Positions 1-6,876 of a stretch of 9,883 nt of DNA are shown here, one piece after another. Location of the stretch: assembly GCA_025056515.1 (NCBI GenBank), contig JANWWB010000418.1, forward strand, positions 1 to 9,883. Reading direction: 5' to 3'. Source of the DNA: Anaerolineales bacterium (GTDB lineage Bacteria > Chloroflexota > Anaerolineae > Anaerolineales > Villigracilaceae). The translations under genes and the position numbers were made by a program. The notes beneath the pieces are model-generated. The model ran no database searches. It was not told the origin of the DNA and saw only the letters and a program-made list of their open reading frames with translations. The first letter of the stretch is position 1; each line of letters opens with the position of its first letter.

Positions 1-2
1 TG

Positions 3-98
3 ACCGAAGGTATCGAACGCATGAAATGGGCACTTGACCCCAACGCGCCGAGCGAAATCTATATCGGCGACCGAAAAGTGGTCAGAGATTGGCTATGA
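3..98 (+). CDS. C-terminal end of an unrecognised gene (5' truncated by window)
   Basis: Frame 3 is open from the window edge and ends at a TGA at 96-98, giving 31 residues that end in GDRKVVRDWL. The reading is protein-like, with mixed charged and hydrophobic residues and no rare-codon run, and it is on the same strand as pckA, which starts 90 bases later. The short stretch ERMKWALDPN faintly resembles the C-terminal ALDP motif of FAD-linked oxidases, but the residues after it do not fit that family, so I do not name it. The gap 99-188 holds a good ribosome binding site for pckA but no convincing promoter or terminator, so read-through into pckA is possible. Confidence 0.5.
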   Translation, partial: TEGIERMKWALDPNAPSEIYIGDRKVVRDWL

Positions 99-177
99 GA
101 GAGCAAAGAACATTGGACAGGAAACAGAAAACATCAGTTGAAAGCCATTTACCTGCTCTCGACCCACTGCCCTCAAC

Positions 178-185
178 GAAGGTGA
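178..185 (+). promoter_or_regulatory. Ribosome binding site of pckA
   Basis: GAAGGTGA matches 7 of 8 positions of the extended Shine-Dalgarno GGAGGTGA and lies directly before the ATG at 189. It fixes the pckA start. No good -35/-10 pair was seen in 99-177. Confidence 0.7.
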
Positions 186-188
186 CCT

Positions 189-1835
189 ATGAACAATATT
201 CTTAACATCAAAACCCCCACAGAAGGACAAGCTGCAGCCATCCGCTCGGATTATGGGCTGGATTACCTTGGCCTGACGAACCTACGAAAAGTGTATTGGA
301 ATCTCCCCACCGAGGCTCTTTACGAGGAAATCATCTTCCGCGGCGAAGCCTCGATTGCTCATCTCGGACCGATCGTCGTCCACACCGGCAAACACACCGC
401 CCGCGCCGCCAACGATAAGTTTGTCGTCCGCGAACCGGAGAACGAAGACAAAATCTGGTGGGGACAGTATAACCGTCCCTTCGCACCGGATAAATTTGAT
501 GAACTCTTCGCCCGTCTGCAAGGCTATCTACAAGGGCGTGATGTCTTCGTCCAGGACGTCTACGGGGGAGCCGATCCTCAGTACCGCTTACCGGTCCGTA
601 TTGTGACCGAACTGGCTTGGCACAGCCTCTTTGCCCGCAACATGTTCATCAAGCCGCAAACCGCCGAAGAGTACCGACGCTTCGTGCCGGAATTCACTGT
701 GATTTCGGTGCCCGGTTTCAAAGCCTTCTCACCAATTGACCAAACCCCCACCGAGACCTTTATCGCCCTCAACTTTGCCCAAAGGCTATGTATCATCGGC
801 AACACCGGCTATGGCGGCGAAATCAAAAAGTCGGTCTTCACGCTCCTGAACTATTTGCTCCCTCTCCACCACAACGTGCTAACCATGCACTGCTCAGCCA
901 ATCTAGGCCAAAACGGCGACGTGGCACTCTTCTTCGGCCTCTCGGGGACCGGCAAGACAACCCTTTCTGCCGACCCAAAACGTCGCCTCATCGGAGACGA
1001 CGAACACGGCTGGAGTGATAACGGCATCTTCAACTTCGAGGACGGCTGTTACGCAAAGGTCATCGAACTCTCGCCAAGCGCTGAACCGCAAATCTACGCT
1101 GCCACCCGCCGCTTCGGTACGGTGCTAGAGAACGTGGTCTACGACCCAGTGACCCGCTTCATCGACCTCGACGATGCCTCCATCACTGAAAACACCCGCG
1201 CCGCCTACCCGCTAACCTTCATCGAAAATGCCGTTCCTGAAAAGCGCGGTGGTCACCCAAAAAACATCATCTTCCTCACTTGCGATGCTTCAGGGGTAAT
1301 GCCGCCGATCGCTCGCCTGACGACCGAACAGGCAATGTATCACTTCATTTCCGGCTACACCTCCAAAATTGCCGGAACGGAAATCGGCTTGCGCGACGAA
1401 CCGGAAATCACCTTCAGCGCCTGCTTTGGCGGACCGTTTATGGTGCATCCACCCGCCTTTTATGCCGAACTATTGCGCCGCAAAATCGAGCGTTATGGCG
1501 TCAAATGCTGGCTGGTTAACACGGGTTGGGTAGGCGGCCCGTACGGCGTGGGTAAACGCATCAGTATTCGCCATACCCGTAACCTCCTCAATGCCGCCCT
1601 AGAAGGTCTGCTTGACCAGGTAGAATACTACACCGACCCCATCTTCGGTTTCCAAGTCCCTAAGACATGTCCCGATGTGCCCGAAGACGTGCTTTATCCA
1701 GAACGATCCTGGCAACACAAAGAGGAATACTGGAAGCGCTACCGCCAACTGGCATCTCGGTTTATGGATAACATGAAAAAGTTCGAGACCACTACCCCGC
1801 GCGACGTCATTGAGGCAGGACCAAAGCTCGGATAA
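189..1835 (+). CDS. pckA: Phosphoenolpyruvate carboxykinase, ATP-type (EC 4.1.1.49)
   Basis: The enzyme converts oxaloacetate plus ATP to PEP, CO2 and ADP in the cytoplasm, the first committed step of gluconeogenesis. At 548 residues it is full length (the E. coli enzyme is about 540). Seen in the sequence: the substrate-binding Arg72 in the HTGKHTAR region, the metal-binding Lys214 and His234 (MHCSAN), the P-loop GLSGTGKTTLS at 250-260, the kinase-2 motif LIGDDEHGW at 267-275 with Asp270/Asp271, ENTR at 334-337, and NTGWVGGPYGVGKRISI at 444-460. The C terminus ends AGPKLG, like the E. coli protein. The ATG start is supported by GAAGGTGA at 178-185. One oddity is Asp285 where most relatives have Gly (FEDGCYAK rather than FEGGCYAK). 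No linked gluconeogenic gene is visible. Family assignment is very secure. The P-loop and DDEH motif distinguish it from GTP-dependent PEPCK. Confidence 0.98.
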   Translation: MNNILNIKTPTEGQAAAIRSDYGLDYLGLTNLRKVYWNLPTEALYEEIIFRGEASIAHLGPIVVHTGKHTARAANDKFVVREPENEDKIWWGQYNRPFAPDKFDELFARLQGYLQGRDVFVQDVYGGADPQYRLPVRIVTELAWHSLFARNMFIKPQTAEEYRRFVPEFTVISVPGFKAFSPIDQTPTETFIALNFAQRLCIIGNTGYGGEIKKSVFTLLNYLLPLHHNVLTMHCSANLGQNGDVALFFGLSGTGKTTLSADPKRRLIGDDEHGWSDNGIFNFEDGCYAKVIELSPSAEPQIYAATRRFGTVLENVVYDPVTRFIDLDDASITENTRAAYPLTFIENAVPEKRGGHPKNIIFLTCDASGVMPPIARLTTEQAMYHFISGYTSKIAGTEIGLRDEPEITFSACFGGPFMVHPPAFYAELLRRKIERYGVKCWLVNTGWVGGPYGVGKRISIRHTRNLLNAALEGLLDQVEYYTDPIFGFQVPKTCPDVPEDVLYPERSWQHKEEYWKRYRQLASRFMDNMKKFETTTPRDVIEAGPKLG

Positions 1836-1962
1836 GGGATATCTGCGGCGCCATAGGCCGAAGCAAACGCAGGAATCCAAGATACCGAAAAGACACATTC
1901 TCTCTTCACGGAGCCCAAAGAGAGCACCTGCTTCACGCGAGAAAAAACGCAATCGACCAGAA

Positions 1963-1995
1963 AAGGCTTCCTGTCCTACTTTGGAGGGAAGCCTT
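1963..1995 (+). terminator. Probable terminator hairpin after pckA
   Basis: A perfect 9-base stem AAGGCTTCC (1963-1971) / GGAAGCCTT (1987-1995) is extended inward by TCC (1974-1976) / GGA (1983-1985), leaving a 6-base loop. It is followed by CTTCATTCC rather than a clean T-run, so intrinsic termination would be moderate. It lies 128 bases after the pckA stop and upstream of the next promoter, which is the right place to separate the two transcription units. Confidence 0.5.
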
Positions 1996-2061
1996 CTTCA
2001 TTCCCTGAACATGCCTTGCAAACCTAATTCTCCTCTTAGCCGTCCTTTTTCCCTATTATTG

Positions 2062-2067
2062 TATAAT
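2062..2067 (+). promoter_or_regulatory. Consensus -10 box for the LysM-M23 operon (leaderless start)
   Basis: TATAAT is a perfect sigma-70 -10 hexamer in an AT-rich stretch. The best-spaced -35 window (about 2038-2045) has no good match to TTGACA, so activity may depend on an activator or the AT-rich upstream region. The expected transcription start (6-8 bases after the hexamer, 2074-2076) falls on the GTG start codon at 2076, which implies a leaderless or nearly leaderless mRNA. No Shine-Dalgarno sequence is present before this gene, which agrees. Confidence 0.55.
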
Positions 2068-2075
2068 CATTCAAT

Positions 2076-3656
2076 GTGAAGTTCCTTCAGCGTATTATGG
2101 TTGGGTTCTTTCTTCTTATCCCCTTGGTTGCTTGCCAAGGCAACTTGTGGGGCGATTACCATGCCTATCCCACTGCCGCCTGGATCGAGGACCCTACTTC
2201 AACCCCTTTGCCTTTTCCGGCAACTGCAACCGTCCAGACAAGGCAAGAAACACCCACCCTTACTGCTACCAAGCCGGTTCGTCCTCAAGTCACAGGAACG
2301 TTCCAAGCAACCTCTTCCGCCACCATCCGTTACCTAACCCAAGCCGGCGATAGCTTAGAGACCATCGCTACGCGCTTTAGCGTCCAACCAGAAGAAATTC
2401 TGGCTTCCACCTCTCTACCTGAACAAGGTTTCCTTCCGCCCGGCCTTCTGCTTCTCATTCCAAATCGTCTAGACGGGGTTGCCAAAACACCTTCCGAAAA
2501 ACTCTTACCGGATAGCGAGGTCGTTTACTCGCCTTCCACTGTTGGATTTGAGATTGAGGCGTACGTCCAACAAGCCGGTGGATATTTAGCTGAACACAAG
2601 GAGTACCTCGCTGTAGATGGATGGACAAGCGGAGCCGGTTGCGTTCGCCGCATTGCGTTAGAAAGTTCCATCAATCCTCGTCTCCTCTTGGCCTATATCG
2701 AATACAAAACCGGCTGGGTCACCGGGCAATCCAAACCTGGTGTAGATCCAAGCTACCCCCTAGCCTATGGCGATTTGCGTTATCGCGGTCTGTACCAGCA
2801 ATTGCGCTTGCTTGTGCAAGATATTGCCGCAGGCTACTACAGTTGGCGAGCCGGCACCTTAACCGAGCTGAAATTCCCCGATGGTCAAACACTTCGCCTT
2901 GCACCCGAGCTGAATGCCGGCACTGTAGCGCTTCAATATCTTTTCTCGCGACATCACACGTATGAAGAGTGGCTACAAGCGATTGACCCAGAAACTGGCT
3001 TTTTAGCCGTCTACCGCCGCCTTTTCGGTGACCCATGGGAATTAACCGCTGGGGTCGAGCCACTCTTTCCCCCCCACCTCATCCAGCCGCCGCTCACCTT
3101 TCCTTTTGAACCAGGCCGCCTGTGGAGCTTCACAGGTGGCCCCCATGCGGCCTGGGAAAAGGAGAGTGCCTTAGCTGCGCTCGATTTTGCCCCAGCCATG
3201 GCCGAACCAGGGTGCGGCGAAAGTCCCGACTGGGTTGTGGCTGTGGCCCCAGGTTTGATCGTCCGCTCGGGCGGCGGCTATGTCATCCTTGACCTCGATG
3301 GGGATGGATATGAGCAAACCGGCTGGGTCATTCTATATATGCATATTGCCAAAAAAGAACGCATCCCGGCCGGTGTATGGGTCAATGCCGGCGATCGTAT
3401 CGGACATCCATCCTGCGAAGGAGGCATCGCCACCGGCACGCATGTGCACATCGCTCGCAAATACAACGGTGAATGGATTGGCGCTGGAGGCCCTGTGCCC
3501 TTTGTGCTAAGTGGTTGGACGGCCCATCAAGGCGATGCTCCCTACTTTGGAACTCTCACCAAAGGCGACAAAGTTATCATCTCAAACTTAACCGGCTCGG
3601 CAGTCTCCCAGATTATCTGGAAACCAGAAGAAGACTCGGTGGACAACAAGCGATGA
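2076..3656 (+). CDS. Secreted lipoprotein with LysM, lysozyme-like and M23 metallopeptidase regions (paralog 1)
   Basis: This is a probable cell-surface peptidoglycan hydrolase. Residues 1-20 are a lipoprotein signal peptide with Lys2/Arg6, a hydrophobic core and lipobox LVAC (Cys20). The GTG start is preferred over the in-frame ATG at 2097 because only GTG supplies the positive charges. A Pro/Thr-rich linker (about 38-80) leads to one LysM domain (about 84-129), which binds glycan strands. Residues about 155-320 form a region whose PRLLLAYIEYKTG (201-213) resembles the active-site helix of lytic transglycosylases; this is inference. The C-terminal M23 domain (about 348-470) has candidate zinc ligands His357 (GGPH), Asp370 (ALDF), His456 and His458 (HVH), plus His423 (YMH). 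A DLDGDG loop at 406-411 interrupts it. Cys380 and Cys447 are conserved in the paralog. The stop overlaps the DUF4256 start (ATGA). The domain assignments are sure; the cleavage activity is not shown. Confidence 0.92.
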   Translation: MKFLQRIMVGFFLLIPLVACQGNLWGDYHAYPTAAWIEDPTSTPLPFPATATVQTRQETPTLTATKPVRPQVTGTFQATSSATIRYLTQAGDSLETIATRFSVQPEEILASTSLPEQGFLPPGLLLLIPNRLDGVAKTPSEKLLPDSEVVYSPSTVGFEIEAYVQQAGGYLAEHKEYLAVDGWTSGAGCVRRIALESSINPRLLLAYIEYKTGWVTGQSKPGVDPSYPLAYGDLRYRGLYQQLRLLVQDIAAGYYSWRAGTLTELKFPDGQTLRLAPELNAGTVALQYLFSRHHTYEEWLQAIDPETGFLAVYRRLFGDPWELTAGVEPLFPPHLIQPPLTFPFEPGRLWSFTGGPHAAWEKESALAALDFAPAMAEPGCGESPDWVVAVAPGLIVRSGGGYVILDLDGDGYEQTGWVILYMHIAKKERIPAGVWVNAGDRIGHPSCEGGIATGTHVHIARKYNGEWIGAGGPVPFVLSGWTAHQGDAPYFGTLTKGDKVIISNLTGSAVSQIIWKPEEDSVDNKR

Positions 3657-4222
3657 AACTCGAACCCTTGTCCCTCCAACAAGCTGAACAGCTCCTCGCT
3701 ACGCTGGAAGCGCGCTTTCTAGCCCATCCCTACCGTCATCCCGGCCTGGACTGGAAAGCCATTCGACAGCGGCTAGAATCCCAGCCGGAAAAACTCCGGT
3801 CGCTTTACGAGATGGAGCACACTGGCGGCGAACCAGATATAATCGGCTATGACGAACAGAGGGATGAATACATCTTCTGCGATTGTTCGCCCGAAAGCCC
3901 GCCCGGACGCCGCAGCCTGTGTTACGACCATCTGGCCTGGGAAAAAAGAAAAGAGAACAAGCCACGTGGCAATGCCCTAGATATGGCTGCAGCCATGGGA
4001 ATTGAAATCCTAAGCGAACAAGAATATTATGCCCTACAACAACTAGGCGAGTTCGATTGCAAGACCTCCTCGTGGATCAAAACGCCTACCGAGATTCGCT
4101 CGCTTGGTGGCGCGCTTTTTGGTGACCGACGCTACCAGCGCGTCTTCATCTACCACAACAGTGCCGAATCGTATTACGCTTCCCGCGGCTTTCGCGGTAT
4201 TCTCAGAATTCCAAACGTATAG
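3653..4222 (+). CDS. DUF4256 family protein
   Basis: A soluble 189-residue protein of the DUF4256 family (function unknown). The whole family signature is visible: MEHTGGEPDIIGYD (54-67), IFCDCSPESPPGRRSLCYD (74-92), DMAAAMGIEIL (110-120), KTSSWIKTP (137-145) and LGGALFGDRRY (151-161), then YHNSAESYYASRGFRG (167-182). The length is normal for the family. The reading frame is open further upstream to 3473, but the start at ATG 3653 is chosen because the homologous protein begins there and the ATGA overlap with the previous stop implies translational coupling. The next lipoprotein starts 9 bases after its stop. No signal peptide or membrane segment is seen, so it works in the cytoplasm although both neighbours are exported. 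The HNSAESYY and DCSPESP motifs hold conserved polar residues that could be catalytic, but nothing further can be claimed. Confidence 0.9.
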   Translation: MKLEPLSLQQAEQLLATLEARFLAHPYRHPGLDWKAIRQRLESQPEKLRSLYEMEHTGGEPDIIGYDEQRDEYIFCDCSPESPPGRRSLCYDHLAWEKRKENKPRGNALDMAAAMGIEILSEQEYYALQQLGEFDCKTSSWIKTPTEIRSLGGALFGDRRYQRVFIYHNSAESYYASRGFRGILRIPNV

Positions 4223-4231
4223 CACGTCTTG

Positions 4232-5692
4232 ATGTTTCTGGTCGAACGCAAATCCCTTCTTTTCCTCGCCCTTGTGGCCGTATCCCTTAGCGCTTGCACT
4301 ACCAAGGTCGATGCTCGTCCGCCTGCAGCATTCACCTTGCAGCCGACCCCTGTGCTAACGCCAAGCGCTTTTCCCACACGCCCGGCTTACGCACCTGGAG
4401 AACTGGTGGATTACATCGCCCACAGCGGAGATACCTTACCCGGCTTGGCGGCCCGTTTTAACACCACAGTCGAGGAAATTCGCGCAGCCAACCCGCACAT
4501 CCCCGCCGATGCTACCACCATGCCCCCGGGAATGCCCATGCGCATTCCGATTTACTATCGGCCTTTTTGGGGTGACCCCTTTCAAATTTTGCCCGATAGC
4601 CTTTTTGTCAACGGCCCGGCGCAAGTGGGTTTCGACATCGAAACCTTTGTTCAAAACCGACCCGGTTGGCTCAAAGAATACCGCGCCTATGCCCAGGGTG
4701 CCAGCCGAAGCGGAGCCGAAATCGTCCAACTGATTGCCACCAACTATAGCATTAGCCCCCGCTTATTGTTGGCCATCCTAGAATATCGCTCTGGTGCGCT
4801 TTCAAACATCAGCCCGCCGGATAGCCGCTATCCGCTTGGGATTTACGACCCCAACTACGCCGACTTGTACATGCAATTAGTTTGGATCGCTAACCGCCTC
4901 AATCACGGCTTTTACGGCTGGCGCACCGGCGACCTGATTGAATTCGAACTCGCTAACGGAAAGCTTGAACGCCCTGACCCATGGCAGACGGCAGCAACGG
5001 TCGCCATCCAATTTCTATTTTCACAGCTTGAAGATCACGCCGGTTACCAGGCCGCGATCGGCCCTAACGGCATCAGCCGGGTTTACCAAACCCTCTTCGG
5101 GGACCCCTGGACACAAGACATACCTCACATCCCTGTCAGCTTACAACAGCCTCCGCTCACACTCCCATTCCGCGTCGGTGAGAGTTGGACATTAACCGGC
5201 GGACCGCATACCGGTTGGGGACATATGTGGCCTTGGGCGGCGCTCGACTTCGCTCCTCCAGGCGTGGAATCCGGTTGTGTACCCACAGACCGCCCAGCAG
5301 TAGCCATGGCCGATGGGTTGGTCGTCCGTTCCGAAACCGGAGTAGTTGTGCTCGACCTAGACGGAGACGGGGACGAGCGCACCGGATGGAACCTAATCTA
5401 TCTGCACCTTGCCACCCAAGGACGCGCGCCGCTCGGCGCCCAACTCAAAACCGGCGACCCGGTTGGTTACCCATCCTGCGAAGGAGGGACAGCTACCGGT
5501 TCGCACGTGCACGTTGCGCGCAAATACAACGGCGAGTGGATTCCTGCCGATGGTGTCATTCCTTTTAACCTAGAAGGGTGGATTGCTTACAACGGTAAAA
5601 ACGCCTACGAGGGAGGCCTAATCCGCAACGGTCAAAGGGTGATCGCTTCCGAGCGTTCCATCCTGGCTAGCCAAATTACCGCCGGAAAATAG
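4232..5692 (+). CDS. Secreted lipoprotein with LysM, lysozyme-like and M23 metallopeptidase regions (paralog 2)
   Basis: A 486-residue paralog of the lipoprotein at 2076-3656, with the same domain order. The ATG at 4232 is preferred; an in-frame TTG lies one codon earlier. The signal peptide (Arg6/Lys7, hydrophobic 9-19) ends in lipobox LSAC (Cys22), followed by a Pro/Thr-rich spacer. LysM spans about 59-107 (SGDTLPGLAARF). The lysozyme-like region spans about 132-292 with PRLLLAILEYRSG (176-188). The M23 domain (about 317-440) carries His326 (GGPH), Asp339, His392 (YLHL), His425 and His427 (HVH), and the DLDGDG loop at 375-380. Cys349 and Cys416 are 67 residues apart, exactly as in the paralog. 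The most conserved stretch is SCEGG-x-ATG-x-HVH-x-ARKYNGEWI. The start lies 9 bases after the DUF4256 stop without a clear Shine-Dalgarno, so translation is probably coupled. It is probably a murein endopeptidase anchored at the outside of the membrane. Confidence 0.92.
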   Translation: MFLVERKSLLFLALVAVSLSACTTKVDARPPAAFTLQPTPVLTPSAFPTRPAYAPGELVDYIAHSGDTLPGLAARFNTTVEEIRAANPHIPADATTMPPGMPMRIPIYYRPFWGDPFQILPDSLFVNGPAQVGFDIETFVQNRPGWLKEYRAYAQGASRSGAEIVQLIATNYSISPRLLLAILEYRSGALSNISPPDSRYPLGIYDPNYADLYMQLVWIANRLNHGFYGWRTGDLIEFELANGKLERPDPWQTAATVAIQFLFSQLEDHAGYQAAIGPNGISRVYQTLFGDPWTQDIPHIPVSLQQPPLTLPFRVGESWTLTGGPHTGWGHMWPWAALDFAPPGVESGCVPTDRPAVAMADGLVVRSETGVVVLDLDGDGDERTGWNLIYLHLATQGRAPLGAQLKTGDPVGYPSCEGGTATGSHVHVARKYNGEWIPADGVIPFNLEGWIAYNGKNAYEGGLIRNGQRVIASERSILASQITAGK

Positions 5693-5770
5693 AAGACCCC
5701 CCTAAGCTTCTAGCATCCTCAAGCATCATCATGCACTACGGCGACGGTTTGCAGCCTCCAATCATATCTT

Positions 5771-6259
5771 TCACGTCACCGGCCCACCTTCTGCAGGACG
5801 GAAGAACTTTTCAACCACCAAACGCGGCTGTGCTTGAGAGTGATCTACTTCGTAAATGACGTATTTCAAATCAGTAGGGACAATCTTGCTCAACATGGCC
5901 TGGGCCGGGCAATACTTGGAGGCTGAAAGCTCAATGGCTCGGCGGACGGCGGATTCATCCACGCCCTGCCCTCTGACATCGTATTCGATGGTCAAATGAG
6001 TAAAGACCTTGGGATGTTCCGGCGCCCGATCAGCGTGTACTCGCACTTCGAACGAGGTCACCTTCTGCTGTTTTTTGCGCAAGATCGAAATCACATCCAT
6101 CGCTGTGCAACCGGCTAAACTCATCGCCATCAATTCGAGAGGGCGAAATCCATCATTGGCACCTCCCACTGCCGGGTCGGCTCCTAGGCGAACAACAAAA
6201 CCCGAGTTAGCCGTCGCATCAAAACTCAGTCCATCAATCCAGGTTACTTTTGCATCCAT
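5771..6259 (-). CDS. OsmC/Ohr family peroxidase-like protein
   Basis: A 162-residue OsmC-superfamily protein; members reduce organic hydroperoxides or peroxide with a reactive cysteine pair. Both cysteines are present in their usual settings: Cys51 in SLAGCTAMDV and Cys117 in ASKYCPAQ. The conserved Glu42 (PLELMAMSLAGC) that helps position the Arg is present, and Arg24 is a candidate for its partner. The N-terminal half (TANSGFVVRLGADPAVGGANDGF) is of the YhfA-like OsmC type rather than Ohr, which is why I do not assign osmC or ohr. Its start is 16 bases after the TlpA-like stop, with GGAG eight bases before the ATG. It is the last gene of the thiol-redox operon, and it converges on the LysM-M23 operon across a 78-base gap that shows no clear terminator. 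Confidence 0.93.
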   Translation of the reverse strand: MDAKVTWIDGLSFDATANSGFVVRLGADPAVGGANDGFRPLELMAMSLAGCTAMDVISILRKKQQKVTSFEVRVHADRAPEHPKVFTHLTIEYDVRGQGVDESAVRRAIELSASKYCPAQAMLSKIVPTDLKYVIYEVDHSQAQPRLVVEKFFRPAEGGPVT

Positions 6260-6275
6260 CCTTTGACTCCAGAGA

Positions 6276-6875
6276 TCAAGGGCTTAACAAGGGCGTCACA
6301 TACGTTTCCAAGGTAGCACGATTGACCATACCAATCCACATTGCCCGCATCATTCCCTTACTATCAATCAGAAAAGAACTCGGCAAAGAATTGGTACGGA
6401 ACTTGGCAAGAGCAATCATCTCAGTATCCAGCCAAATTGGATAACTAATCTGCTGCTCGGACACAAATCGGCGCACCTCTTCGAGCGAATCGCCTGCTTC
6501 AATGCCAATTAATACAAAATTTTTGCCGGCATACTTCTGATAGTACGCTTCTAAATCGGGCATCTCGGCCCGGCAAGGCGGACACCAGGTTGCCCAGTGA
6601 TTGACCAGGACAACTTTACCGCGATAATCGCTCAAAGAAACAAGATTGCCCTCTAAATCTTTCAAGGACAAATCCGGCGCAGGGGTATTGAGTTGAATTG
6701 GCGGGAAAATCTCGCCCTCCACCGAGGAGCTCACCTCCGCAGACACAGCCAGATGCTCTCGGCGATAGAGAATAGCTCCTAAGATGAGGGCAAGCACAAA
6801 CAGCCCTATGCCCGCTCCAAAGAGCGAAACAACACCCCACCGCGCGTAACTCTTTCGCCTTTTGGTTCTAGCCAT
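6276..6875 (-). CDS. Membrane-anchored TlpA/ResA-type thiol-disulfide oxidoreductase
   Basis: A 199-residue thioredoxin-fold protein tethered to the outer face of the membrane. A basic N terminus (ARTKRRK) precedes a single hydrophobic segment at about 14-36, so the catalytic domain faces outside. The redox domain (about 60-199) has the active site WCPPC (Trp97, Cys98, Cys101) and a cis-Pro at Pro165 (SLPSSFLID); it starts with PAPDLSLKDLEGNLVSLSDYRGKVVLVNHWA-type features of the AhpC/TSA-Redoxin family. The role is probably reduction of disulfides in exported proteins, such as apocytochromes, or general thiol repair. The ATG lies one base after the PDO stop (TGA-G-ATG), so it is translationally coupled to that gene. 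The exact substrate cannot be read from the sequence. Confidence 0.94.
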   Translation of the reverse strand: MARTKRRKSYARWGVVSLFGAGIGLFVLALILGAILYRREHLAVSAEVSSSVEGEIFPPIQLNTPAPDLSLKDLEGNLVSLSDYRGKVVLVNHWATWCPPCRAEMPDLEAYYQKYAGKNFVLIGIEAGDSLEEVRRFVSEQQISYPIWLDTEMIALAKFRTNSLPSSFLIDSKGMMRAMWIGMVNRATLETYVTPLLSP

Positions 6876-6876
6876 C

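Noticed and set aside
99..160. Inverted repeat GAGAGCA (99-105) / TGCTCTC (154-160) before pckA
   Set aside because: Only 7 bases with a 48-base loop; expected by chance and without other leader features.
1810..2079. Open frame of 89 codons after pckA
   Set aside because: It overlaps the pckA end, spans the terminator hairpin and the -10 box, and its translation is low-complexity and unlike any family.
3473..3652. Upstream extension of the DUF4256 frame
   Set aside because: It lies inside the LysM-M23 gene in another frame and the family start matches ATG 3653.
5693..5770. Terminator between the convergent LysM-M23 and OsmC genes
   Set aside because: No stem longer than 4-5 bases and no T-run could be found in the 78-base gap.
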